A stretch of DNA of 64,000 nt, taken from contig OZ234498.1 in NCBI GenBank assembly GCA_965153455.1, positions 8,370,001-8,434,000 of the forward strand. Direction: 5' to 3'. This DNA is from Sphagnum compactum (Eukaryota; Bryophyta; Sphagnopsida; Sphagnales). The notes beneath the pieces are model-generated. The model ran no database searches, was not told the origin of the DNA, and saw nothing but the letters and a program-made list of their open reading frames with translations. The position numbers were made by a program, and so were the translations under genes. The first letter of the stretch is position 1. The number at the start of each line of letters is the position of its first letter. Below, piece by piece: positions 1-11,330 of this stretch.

Positions 1-2396
1 GGGGGGTCTACCAATTGAAAGCAAACCCCTCCAAACACCTTGCACCCTTGTCTCCAAACATTTCAAACCCTACTATTGATAAGGAAACAATTCATTCAAT
101 TGTTGGACAAAACAAAAAACCCAAATTTTGTTCTTTATAATCTTGAACTCACAATATGTCAATAGTTAAAATATATTGGTTGTTGAAGGTAGATGCATAG
201 TATCATGTAGACAATTTTAGGAAAAATTAAGATTACATATAGTATTAAAAGTAGTAACACATAAGATTTCACTCAGTTTCAAATTTTCTAGAGATCACAT
301 GTAATTAATTTGAACTTCAAACATAAAATAAGTTATTAAACCCACCAATATGTAATTGATTGGTAGTTGTATTATTGTGTAAAAGTACACCAGTGATTTT
401 ATGAACATTGATTAAAACTCGTATTCGACGACAAATTATTATTATTTTATTAATTTTTAAAATTCATTTTTTAAATGTAAAATGATAAAAATAACACTTA
501 GCCCATCTACATCTTTAATGGAAGAACATTTTACAACTTAAAAAGATCACAAACATCATCATTATAACATAATATATTAACAAATGTTTTTAAAACATTT
601 AATATGACCTTCACAACTTTAAAAAAAATTGAGAATTTTAATGGTTGCCTTTTTACATCTACAAAATTTCATAGATAAACTATCATTAAATCTTTTTCAA
701 AGTCTTTTTTTATAATTGCAGCATTGTAGTAGGGCTATTGCAAAATGAAAATGTACTCCAATTTTATGACACATTGACATAAGGGATGTAAACCATCATT
801 AATTGAAAATTTTAATTATAAAATGTTTTCCAAACATCCACCGTGATATATCAAAATTCCACATGTATTGAAAAGACTATCAAATTGTGACAATTTTTTG
901 TCTACACTATAGCATGCATTCATTCCTGACAAGATTAATAACATTTAGTGATGGGGGTTTTAAAAGTGAATCATTTATTTACCCAAAATGTGGATAGTGA
1001 AGGTTGCCACCACTAATTTTTGCCAATCTAGTATTAAGCCTTCTCATTTATTAAACCTAATGGCCATAAGCTATACACCTCATGTTCTTGTTGATTAGGC
1101 AATCAAATTCCTATTGTTTTCAATTTTACTTTTTTTCTTGTCCTCACATGATCCTCACATGATCCTTTACCCCCTCTTCCTCATGCTTTGAGTTGTGAGT
1201 ATTTAGTTTGATGTTTGTGTTATTAAAGGCATCGCAAGTTCTAACAATATTGCTGCTGGGAACATTTCCTTTACTTGGTTGCCATTATTTTGTTCCCACC
1301 AACCGCCCTCCTTCCCAACTTGGGGTATTTAACTCTTAATGTGTTAGTACTTATCATGTGATGTATACTATCTAAATCATTAGCTTAATAATGGATTCTG
1401 AAACCTAAAAATAATAATATTGTGATGTCATCATGAACATCACAAACACAACATGTCCAAAGTAGGGTTTGAACTTTCATTTCCTTGGCCACAACCCAAG
1501 GACTTCACCATTTGATCACCACCTCATGTGTGATGATATAAATTGTTGTTGTAAAGTAAATGAAGGTTTTTTAAATATCACGCATTATAACCTTATTATA
1601 TAATGAAATTGATTACACATGTACATATTTTTAATATCATTATTTTATTTAATTAATTTTTAATTTGATAACTAAGTAAAAATTTATAATTTCAAAATGT
1701 AAATGTATTACAATTATTTTAAATAACTCTAATGCTAATTAAATGGAATTCTATAGTATTCAGGATTCCAAATTGTAAAACATTATATTAATTTTTATAT
1801 TTTGATTTGGGAAAAGAATTCAAGTATAATAATTTTATTAAATTTAATTTTATAAATCTCACAATGAAATGAATTTCATTTCTGAAACTACATAAATAAA
1901 ATTCATATGTTTTAGTTTTTTTTTTAAGTTAAATTTTAATATTCCTATTTCAAATTAAGAAAACTAAATTAGTTCAAATTTGACATGTCATTTTGTTATA
2001 TTTCAAATGTTGTCCCTTATTTTAAATTTTATGTGAACAATTAAAAACAGCAAATGAGAACATGAGATTCATAATTTAGTTTCATTTTTTTAATCATTCA
2101 ATTCAATGTATATAATATAATACAATACAATATAAAATTATTAGTATTCCCACATCATTAAAAATATTGTTACACTCCTAATTAGTCATATTTAAAAATG
2201 ATTGATTTTAGTCACATTGGACATAGTTAATCATTTTTTTAAAATGGACTAAACTTTATAGTCATCTTAGGCACAATGCTAATAATGGCAAAACCAAGTT
2301 AAACTTACTTTTATTTTTCCTTTCTTTGTGAAGAAAAAGAAAATGTTAGTTCATTTAAAGTTATGTTCATAGTCTTCTTATTTGACATCATGTTTT
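1..2396. other. AT-rich intergenic DNA, no gene seen
   Basis: I find no open frame of useful length and no recognisable protein similarity in any frame. The DNA is strongly AT-rich with many short A and T runs. The only structured item is the SINE-like segment near 1.46-1.52 kb, listed separately. Confidence 0.6.
1462..1522 (-). repeat. tRNA-like head of a possible SINE (pol III A and B boxes)
   Basis: On the minus strand TGATCAAATGG (1518-1508) matches 10 of 11 positions of the A-box consensus TRGYNNANNGG. About 33 bases further on, GTTCAAACC (within 1474-1464) matches the B-box GWTCRANNC fully. This is the spacing of a tRNA-derived pol III promoter. No cloverleaf with a proper acceptor stem could be folded by eye, so a SINE head is more likely than a tRNA gene. 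The body and tail of the element are not delimited. Confidence 0.35.
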
Positions 2397-2740
2397 TGGA
2401 TGTTTTATGGTCTTGCACCACTCACCCTTGCCTTTTCATTTTCAAGTTTGTCTTACTCTTGGTGATGTTTTTGGTCTGGCCTTACCCCCCTTTTTTAAGT
2501 CCATCTTCCTCTTAGAGTTGTTTATGGTCTAGCCCCATCGACCCCCTCCTTTTCAAGTTTGTTTTTCTCTCCAATTAATGTTTTTTGGTTTAGAATCTAG
2601 ACCTATCGGCCCCTCCTTTTCAAGTTCATTTTCCTTTTTGTGATGTTTTTAATATGGCCCCACTCCTTGCCCTTTTTTGATTTCACTATTTTTTTCATGA
2701 TATTTCTAATTTGTGCTTCACCCCCCAACCAATTTTGCTT
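2397..2740. repeat. degenerate tandem repeat, about six units of 54-68 bp
   Basis: A unit resembling GATGTTTTTGGTCTGGCCCC, followed by a C-rich stretch and CCTTTTCAAGTTCATCTTCC, recurs with starts near 2397, 2463, 2517, 2575, 2643 and 2698. Units vary in length and have diverged, so this is an old minisatellite-like array. No conserved reading frame runs through it. Confidence 0.55.
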
Positions 2741-5700
2741 AATGTTAGTTCATTCATTGAAGGTTGTTGTAGCTTTGCTATAATGTGACCTTGTACTTGC
2801 ATTCTAACCCTACATCTTGCTCTAACCAATGTTTAAGCTTGTGTTGATCTCTTGTAGTCTACATGTTCCTAAACCAAGATTCCATAAATTCAATATTTGC
2901 ACACTTGTCATTAGACCTTTGAGTTGCCCATTTAGTTGTAGTTATGGAAGCAACCACCCCTCCATTTCACCACTTTAATCCTTATCCTTGTGGTTTGTGC
3001 TTGGATTCTTCTATTGTAAACTTTTTTCCCACTGCTTTTCCATGCAAGATTTCCAAATATTCATCTAAAATCACCACATGTAATTGACTTTACTATAGTC
3101 TATAATCAATAATTGGCTCCTTACCTTTTGGTTTTTTAACAGGTAAGTGTAGCAATGATAGCAAGTTTGTGAGCCTTAGTTCTTCTTGGATCAAGATTGC
3201 TACAATCTAATGTTTTTATTATTATTCAAGAGTTGGACTATTTTAATTGATTACTTGGGTTCTAACTTGCATTGTTTCTTCCATTTCTATGGCACTAGGG
3301 CTTTTGGACATGTCAAAATAATACCAATGCCCTAGTTCATCTTGATCTTTAATAAGAACTTTAAACTTTGCAATCTTATTTGTGGCTCTAAGGTTCAAAA
3401 GTTGTATGGTGATAGATTTATGGTTGAATTGTGCATTTTCCTCATTCAAATCTTGTGAATTGTAATCCTTTTGATTTAATCCATTGTTTGGTTTTGTTGC
3501 ATACATTTAATTGGGTCTAAATTTTCCATCCATGGTTGTAGGGTTTAGGGGCCATATTTTAGTAACCCTAAACATTAGTTTTTCCTTTCCTAAGGGAGGC
3601 CATTCCATGTATGTTTTAGGAATCACTTGAGGTAAACAAATATTTTAAATGGAGGTACTATTTTTTTCCACCCACCCTATAATTATTTAACATGTGATAT
3701 TCATAATTATTTGGCAAGCTATATTTTAAATATTTTACTAATCATCAGATATTTAAGATCATATATTAACATAAATTAGTAAAACTACTTTCTTAGAAGG
3801 TAATATGCTTTATTATTTATTTGAAATGCTTGGAGTTTTTCTTTGGTGTGGCCAAGATAAAGATGGCAATGGGAGAATCACATATCCCACCAACTATCCT
3901 AAACCACACTAGCTATTTCATTCAACTCCAAACTTCCCTTCATTTGGGCTTCATTCAAATCTAAATTATAGACTAAATGGCACATGTGTCCTACCCAATT
4001 TTTCACATTCTTGTGCCCATGTTATTAATATTAAAAAATACATAAACCAAAAGAAATCATAACCCTATATTTATTTACATGTGATATTCAATAATTAAGA
4101 TGCAATTTTAGTTTGAAATATATTTAAAATTTTACTCAAAAAAAACATTATACCTTTTTTGTTGCATGCCATTTGGAAAAAGATGGAAATGACCTACCCA
4201 TGGTGCCTTTTGGACAAACCCTAATCCAATGCCTTATTTATCCATTTAACTATTATGATTTTGTGTGGTTCAAGATATTTGTTTTTGACCATTGCCTCAT
4301 CTTTGATTCTACAACAACTATTTTCTAATTCCATAAAATACACATACACACACAAAAGCTTAGTATATTTCCACCCAAAAACACTTAAACATACATTGTA
4401 TTTCAAATTTTCCTTTGTACATCTCCTTGCTACACATCCATAAATTTAGAGGTAAGAGGTGAAGAAGTTTCTAAACATTTCATGTTTCATCTCTTTATGC
4501 TATCTTTGATTCCATTACACACCAACATACAAAGCTAACTAAGAAAACAACACCAATATGCTAGGACACCTTCAACATTGAAAACCTAATTCCTAAGTCA
4601 ATTCAAGTCTTATTTTAGTGAAATCATTTTAACCACCAACTCGCCTTTCAAAACAATTCATAAGGTAAATATTTCAACTTATAAAAGAATGGAGATAATC
4701 AAGGTATTTCATAATAAAATCGATGTAGTGGCTTCAACCACTTTTACTTACTATTGGTAAATCTAATTTACTAAACTACCATGGTAAATAGTAAAATCAA
4801 TTATTAATATTTTATTTTTGATATATTGAACATTGTAAATATACTTCATGATTATGGTATGATCCCTTTGAGGTAATTTAAACAAGGTGATTAACCTCTT
4901 GAAAAATGACATAGATTCCTTGAATAGAATGAAATCATTCATGCTTGTTTATACATTGCCATACAAATCCCTAATTTTCACTTCTTAATGTAGTTATCAG
5001 ATATTCTCTCCCCTTTGAATATGCAAAAGGCTAGCAAAACCCCTCTAATTACAATAATAACATAGTTTGTTATCAACAATTCCTTGGACTTCCAAGGAAT
5101 GGTGTTGTAAAGTTGTTGAGAACCTTGTTTGGCAACTGCATTTACACCCACCCACCTACATGTTTGAATTCCAGTTTCATATAAATTTCAAATGTGGTTG
5201 ACTTTTCAGTTATGCTTGTTGTATAATATTTACAAGTTGTAAAATGTTTGACAAGCATTGTTGGTCTATCCATGTGTTCTACAAACCTCAAGTCCCTTTG
5301 CTCAATGGAGATTGAGTTTAGGGTGTTGACAATTGATTCAATATCACAAACTATCCCTAGTGCTCTATTTTGAAATGGAATTTGGATATGATTTGAATGA
5401 GTTTTTCCACCTTTAATTTTAACTATTGTAAAATAATTGACAATGTTGCATCTTGCATTGCCAATATCTAAATAATTGTGGGGTTTACTTCACCCAATTT
5501 TCACAAAACATTAGGCCTATGTCTAATGTTGGGTATGTGTACCCTCTTCCCCCATCTTCTAAAAACGATAACTGAAGCATGTCAAAAATTTGCAGAACCT
5601 TTGGCACTTCAAGCAAGCAAGAGTACCCTATGTGTCACAATGACAAAAGAGAGAAGTCCTTCAAGGAAATATCAGCTTTCTCATCTCTTGGGTAGCTTTG

Positions 5701-6405
5701 AATGAGGGGTTTGGACTCATTGAGACTCCAGAGGCAAAAGGACAATTGAGGGGAAGGGGGAGGAGGACTTGTGCGGGCTTTGTTTGTAGTGACATGTTCG
5801 CTTTAAGACCTATTTCTAAGCTTGATTCTAGGTTCTTGAGTGGTTTATTATCCCAGGTCGATCCTGGTAGTATACATACTTCTTTCATGCAATAGGTTTT
5901 AGTTTTGGAAAATGTTTTATGAAGAGATATGTAAATGCATTTCTCTATATGGTTATAGGATTGAGGGGATAATCATCCATGTGTACAACAATGGTCGCAC
6001 CTAATGTTCCCCAAAGTTTTTGTTGGCTTTAGTAGACAATAGGAGATGATGTGAAGGCAGCATTGCTAAGTCGAGTTCGAAACAACTTTGAAGGTGAATC
6101 TCATACACCAACATGAAATCAAACGTTTTGATCTTGTATTCTTCCATCTTATACTAAGAAATGTGTAATAAAAAAGTACCAAAAAATGATACAAAAATGT
6201 GATCACGTTGTTGCTAGAAACCCACAAAAATAAAGAAGGGTGCCAACAAATGTTGATGAAAAATGATTGAGGTTGAATGATCTTCAGCATTGTTGAAATG
6301 CACAGAAAATTGTTTAATTTTCTAAACATATATATGTTTAAACATTGGGTGTCAAATTGAGTTTTTTTTAAAATTAATTAAATATTGGATAATGGACTAT
6401 TGAAC
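2741..6405. other. intergenic DNA, no gene recognised
   Basis: Only short unsupported frames occur. Segments at about 3660-3980 and 4050-4330 share loose similarity (ACATGTGATATTCA, then TTTTACT, then AAGATGG) and may be an old duplication. Nothing here resembles a known protein. Confidence 0.5.
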
Positions 6406-6757
6406 TGGCCTAGGTACTAGGGTATTATATATATACTAGTGGGTACCCATTAATTGTTTCAACCAATTAATAACTCTTGTTGTTGTTCTGTCTGTGTACT
6501 ATATAAGCAGTGTTGGGCGGGTATTTGATATGTTGAATAACCTCCACGTCTGGGTATTTGTAAAATGGGAATTAAAAGAATTAAAACTCAGAGTCAAAGA
6601 ATCACAAGTTCCGGGTATTTGAAAAAAATTCAGAATCAAAGAACCGTTGCCGGTTCTGGTTATTTCAAAAAAACCTCACAGAACTGCCGGGTTTCACGAA
6701 AACCCGGAAAAGAGGAGCCAGGCAGGTTTTTGGGTGGTTATTTTACTTTTACAATTT

Positions 6758-6882
6758 GGGATCTATGTTTCAGGACCTCGACAGACGGACAGTTGGGATC
6801 TGGGTTTCAGGACCTCGACAGACAGACAGATGGGATCTGGGTTTCAGGACATTGACAAACGGACAGACGGGATCTGGGTTTT
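6758..6882. repeat. 37-bp tandem repeat, three full copies and a partial
   Basis: GGGATCTGGGTTTCAGGACC starts units at 6758, 6795, 6832 and 6869, an exact period of 37. Each full unit ends in a GACAGACGGACAG-like stretch. The first copy has ATCTATG for ATCTGGG, and the fourth is cut after GGGATCTGGGTTT. Because 37 is not a multiple of three, the overlapping frames read through the repeat in different phases. Confidence 0.9.
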
Positions 6883-7199
6883 TGTCTCCTCGAATTGGTA
6901 CTTCGAAATTGGCCCCTCAAATTGGCACCTTGACAAACGCACAGTGGAGAATTTTTAACAGAATGCACATACAACCCCCTTCCTTCTTTGTACCCACCGT
7001 TTGCTTGGTGCGCGATGGCAAGAGCGATGGCGGCGAAGGGAGAGCTTGGAGAAGAAGGCAAGCTGTTCCCTTGGTTTGCTTGGTGCGGCCTCGTTTATAT
7101 CTAAACTATCTGGTATATTCAGAGGCCGGGCCGGTTCTGCCATAAAAAACAACACTGGAATTGCCGCCATAGCAGACAATTCCAATTACGCATGTGGGG

Positions 7200-7246
7200 A
7201 CTTAGTCTGTCTGTGTGCAGAACGCCCTGTCACAGACAGACTAAGT
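7200..7246. other. perfect 16-bp inverted repeat with 15-base loop
   Basis: CTTAGTCTGTCTGTG (7201-7215) is the exact reverse complement of CACAGACAGACTAAG (7231-7245). One more A:T pair outside extends the stem to 16 bp. The arms share the GACAGAC motif of the 37-bp repeat 300 bases upstream. A hairpin or cruciform, or a remnant of a terminal inverted repeat, are all possible. Confidence 0.9.
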
Positions 7247-7529
7247 GAATTAATAAATTAGATATATATGTCTCACCTTAATCACAATGTTTGGTTTCCA
7301 TGAAGTCCACAGCCCACTATTTTAGGCAAAACCTTGGAGGTATTTTATATTTGCTGGATGACCCAGTCACACATTATTTCAAAGATTCATTGATGGGAAA
7401 GCCCACTATTGTTGCTGGGTGGTGGCCCAGTGGGTGGTCTACCCCCACCCCCTTGATCCCATTATCCCTCCACATAATGGCCAAAGTGGACCAGCACCAA
7501 CCAACGCACCATCCACTGGATGCCCCAGA

Positions 7530-7800
7530 TTGGATGAACCTCAACTGAGTAAATATCTGGTTTCACCTTGGTAACCAAGTAGGTCTCATATATAGGCAGA
7601 TGTGTAGGAAAATAGATAACTACTAGGTAAGTACATGGTTTATACACAGGTAAGGGTTGGTTTTACTACCTACCTGCTTGTGAGTTGTTAATAGGTAGGT
7701 AGAAAAAAGAAGCAACTGAATTAATCACCATGGTTGACTATGGAACTGGAACCATAGTTAACCATAGTTAACCCAACTGAAAAGTTGGGGGCTTTTCCAT
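7530..7800 (+). repeat. dispersed repeat family B, copy 1
   Basis: This segment resembles 56919-57200 and 57955-58215. In order it has an AACTGAGT-like start, a GGTTTCACCTTGGTAAC-like block, a stretch rich in TAGGTAGGTAG and AAGTAAGTA motifs, then ACCATGGTTGAC and GGAACTGGAACC. It has no coding capacity. It could be a MITE or the non-coding part of a larger element, and the ends are not precisely defined. Confidence 0.5.
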
Positions 7801-8349
7801 GGTATGTACCAACTACCCTGTAACAGGGTTTTTTTTTCTTTGAAAAGTTGCACAATTTGCCACCATAAGAAAGAAAAACATAACCGACCCCGAAGACAGA
7901 CCATCTACCAAATCAATCAGCTGCCTGCGAGTGCGCCGGCTGAACGCTGGCTTCACAGCTGACACCAGCGACGAGTAATCAACCTACATCTAAGATCGGG
8001 GCGCCAAAAAAAAAAGAAAAAATTGCACATTTTGTGACTATGCCAAAGGGGTGAAGGAAAATTATGCAACCATTTCTTTGTGTGCTGGTGTATCTCTGGC
8101 AAAATAAAATTTCATCTTTATGAATATTATTGGCAACATTTTAGGGGTGACAATAGAAAGCTATGGTGATCACTATCTAAGGTTGCATTTAAAATTGGCA
8201 AGGATGTGCCATGTAATCACATTTTCAAAACTAGCAACTTTGGCATTATTTTTCAACCACTAATTTGAAGTTACTTTTGAACATTGGAGCTTGACAATTA
8301 CACAAATGCTTTAAAAATGTCCCTAGTGACATAACATTTCACCTTCATG
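7801..8349. other. intergenic DNA, no gene seen
   Basis: A poly-T run (near 7827), a short GC-richer block (7890-8000) and a poly-A stretch (8006-8016) are the only visible items. No supported frame crosses the interval. Confidence 0.5.
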
Positions 8350-9830
8350 TTAGAATCTCAAGCTTGTGCCCAAATGTGGTTTATTTGGTATTCAAATGTC
8401 AAATGATCAATGCTACTATTCAAATTTGGAACCCATCTCATCAAACTTGTTTCATGCTTACTTTTCACAAAAGACTCAAAAGATACAAATGAGTCAAATA
8501 TTGAAAGCAATAGAAGGATCAAAGAACATCTCATGTAATTATGCATGGGTTAACTTGATTGTTTGCGCCAAATCAATGACAAAGGAATCTCATGCTTGTG
8601 CAAGTTTAATCAAATTCTTCATGGTGCTTAAAATAAAGACAATGCAAACAAGGTTCAAGAGAGTTTCAACATCAATTAAATGTTCCAAGTTGGGGGCAAC
8701 AACTTGAATTGTAGAGCTATCAAGTGCCATCTTTAGCAACAATTGACCATATTTGTGTAACATTCATCTAAATGGGCTTAACATAGAAATCCAATGTCTT
8801 GATGTTCAAGATCTTCAAGCATTTTGTTTCCATGAAACCCTTTGATTTAGCTAGTTCCAAATGCCTCCTTAGAGAGAGTTGGAAAAATATTCATACAGTG
8901 ATTGCATGATTGTCTCAAGATGATCAACCATGGGCAAAATTAAAAAGGTTTGGATAACTAAACTTGTTTGGTGTGCCATGCAATGAACACCAATAATGAA
9001 TGAAGAAAATTAAAATTAAACTTGGATAGCAACACCTATGCGGCAACCTTGAAATACATTAACCCCATTAGTGCTAAAAGACATAAGTCTTGTGAAAATG
9101 AAATTAGGGTTTGAAATACAAGAATTGTTTGCATAATCGTTATAATCAAATTGGTTACATTAAAGCCATTCATTAAATGTTCTAGGGATAGCAACATAGG
9201 GACCTTGTCCAATTTTGAATGGTATATGCATGGATTCAAAGTCGAGATTGGTTGTCAATTGAAGTAACTTCATCACAAGACAAAACAAACACATTAGCAT
9301 TATCCAATGTAAGCTTCATAACTTGCATGATGATGAAATTGAAAGTTTCAAACATATCACACTAGTGTTTTTTTGGGTAGTGTTTAACCTTGAACAATTC
9401 AAGAAAAGATTTAACATTTTCAAAATTTGTCATGGGTGTGCCATGAGCCAACAAATATTGAATGACAACAAATTGGACAAATTTCCTTTTGTTAAGAGCC
9501 ATACCTTGATTAACAAACTACAAAACATATCTATGAGGGATTTGACTGAATAGAACCTAGTTTTTTACATGTGCACACTTTTTATTCTCATAGAACTCCC
9601 AACTTTCACCTTTAACATAGCAGAAATGGCTTTCCTCCCTGAATGTTTTGACAAATAAACAAGTTTAGGGATCAACAAATTTTTTTTATGTTCAACTTTT
9701 GAACAATTATGCATCTTATAGAACCCATCAAACCATGACAAATTTTGCCCATGGCAATCAAGTTGGCCAAACATCTTGAAATTTTCGACCAAGTTTGTAT
9801 TTCCGTTTCTTCAAAGCATGTTTTAGAAAT
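8350..9830 (-). pseudogene. decayed hAT-type transposase (DUF4371-like group)
   Basis: Broken minus-strand frames line up in the order of a hAT transposase. Near 9790-9565 is an N-terminal zinc-finger-like block (NLLIPKLVYLSKHSGRKAI). The core follows at about 9300-9040, with a SCDEVTSIDNQS-type segment and RTFNEWL, then a TNGVNVFQGCR-like stretch. At 8960-8800 come PMVDHLE-, GNKMLE- and WISML-like pieces. Near 8660-8480 is NLIKLAQ, then DPSIAFN. Stops and frameshifts occur every 30-80 codons, so no activity is possible. The family assignment rests on remembered block patterns of plant hAT proteins, not on a search. Terminal inverted repeats and the 8-bp target duplication were not found. Confidence 0.7.
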
Positions 9831-11300
9831 TTAGGTTCCTATTCCAACTTTATAATACTTCTAGTAGTTACAATGTTGCTAGATGAATCAACATTAGGAT
9901 CAAAACGTACATGGAGATCATTCAAAGCTTCAAGGGAAGATAATTCATAAGTAATAAATTATTGGGGCGATGTAGGAAACCTATAACCAAACAAGGCCTT
10001 ATACCTGAAGTTTGATGGAAGCTTCAATGGGGCCATGGCACATTAAATTGACTTGAAAAACTTGACCAAAAACAAGTTTCATATAAAAACAACCAAAAAA
10101 AATAAGGAAAAAATGTATAACCAAGTTTCCCTTGAAAAAAACTTGGAACTTTGTAGAATCATGATTTGGAATTTGATGATGTTTTACAACTTCACCATCA
10201 AAATTTGATTGCCCATGTATCAAGCTTAAGTTGCCCACATATCAAGCTTCAATTACCCCCATATTTTTGTATTTCCAATCAACATACACATTACAAACAA
10301 AAAAACATTCAAAAGTCAAGACAAACAACAAGAAATGGATTTTGCAAAGTATAGTTAGCAAGAAATTGACTACAAAATCCAAACAACAAGAAATTGATTC
10401 TATAGACATTCTTTTTTAAATGAAATTAATTTTACATTATTATTCTAGAATCACACAAAAACCCGCATAATGACAAAAAGTCATGAATATGTATTGGGAG
10501 TTTGTGACCACATGCTTGAACCATAAACCTTGGACACTTCACATGTGGTGCATTTGAAGATGTCAAGATTCGCAAGTCCATGATTCATTTGGAACCTTAA
10601 ACAGATGCTCAAGCACAATGGCGACTTGAATTGACAAGTTTTAATTCCGAATCTAAATGATGTTTCCAAAATCAACAAAAAAAAATCATAATCAATGTTG
10701 AGTCCAGATTCTTAAATCTTGTGAGTTACAATCTATAGATGCATTGCAAGTAGCAAAACACATTTGAATGAACAACAACGTGCACACAATCTACAAACTA
10801 CAAGTTCCAAGGTATGATTCATGAACTTTAGTGTTCATTGTTGAGCACTTGCAAGTTGCTACTCACTCACACAACTCACATGTTCGGATTTTGGAACAAG
10901 CCATTGTGATTTGTGATTCACAAGCCATCATGGCCCTTGGGCCCATGGCATCTAGCCTCCAACGGCTAATCATTTTTGGTTACAAGTTTACATCTTCCTT
11001 GTTAGGTCTACAATCTTGGTGATTTCCAACGATAGGATGGAGAGCATTTGGCAAATCAAATGGTTGTGATTGTTCCAAAATGGAGCAACTAAACAACTAG
11101 CAACGTAGTGCTTTTGATGACGTACCCTTCCCATTCATCACTATTTGGCAATTTGACAATTTGGACAATGTTATTTTAGTGACACTTGTTGATGTTTAAA
11201 TGATCACACTAACAATGTCAGTATTTTTAAATTCTAAATATGACCAAAAAAATATTCTTAATTTATTTTATTAACCTTTGGAGAGGTTGCAACTAGTTTT
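9831..11300. other. intergenic DNA, possibly the 5' part of the hAT element
   Basis: No supported gene. Short frames on both strands are AT-rich and unrelated to anything I know. Part of the interval may belong to the hAT element whose transposase fossil lies just to the left. Confidence 0.4.
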
Positions 11301-11302
11301 TT

Positions 11303-11329
11303 ATGTATGTATGTGTGTGTGTGTGTATG
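11303..11329. repeat. TATG/TG microsatellite
   Basis: A short TATG repeat runs into a (TG)n tract and back to TATG. It is a simple-sequence repeat with no coding meaning. Confidence 0.9.
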
Positions 11330-11330
11330 C

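Larger units (their letters stand above)
6406..7265. other. GC-richer promoter-like patch
   Basis: This patch is more GC-rich than its surroundings. It holds a TATA-like TATATAAG (about 6500), a 37-bp tandem repeat (6758-6882), a CG-rich segment (7010-7140) with several short overlapping frames, and a perfect inverted repeat (7200-7246). The frames in 6565-7261 are mutually overlapping and rotate through the 37-bp repeat, so none is called as a gene. It may be a promoter with a non-coding or first exon, or a fragment of a mobile element. Confidence 0.35.

Noticed and set aside
6565-7261. Overlapping frames over the 37-bp repeat and GC-rich patch
   Set aside because: Several frames in different phases are produced by one repeat whose length is not a multiple of three.
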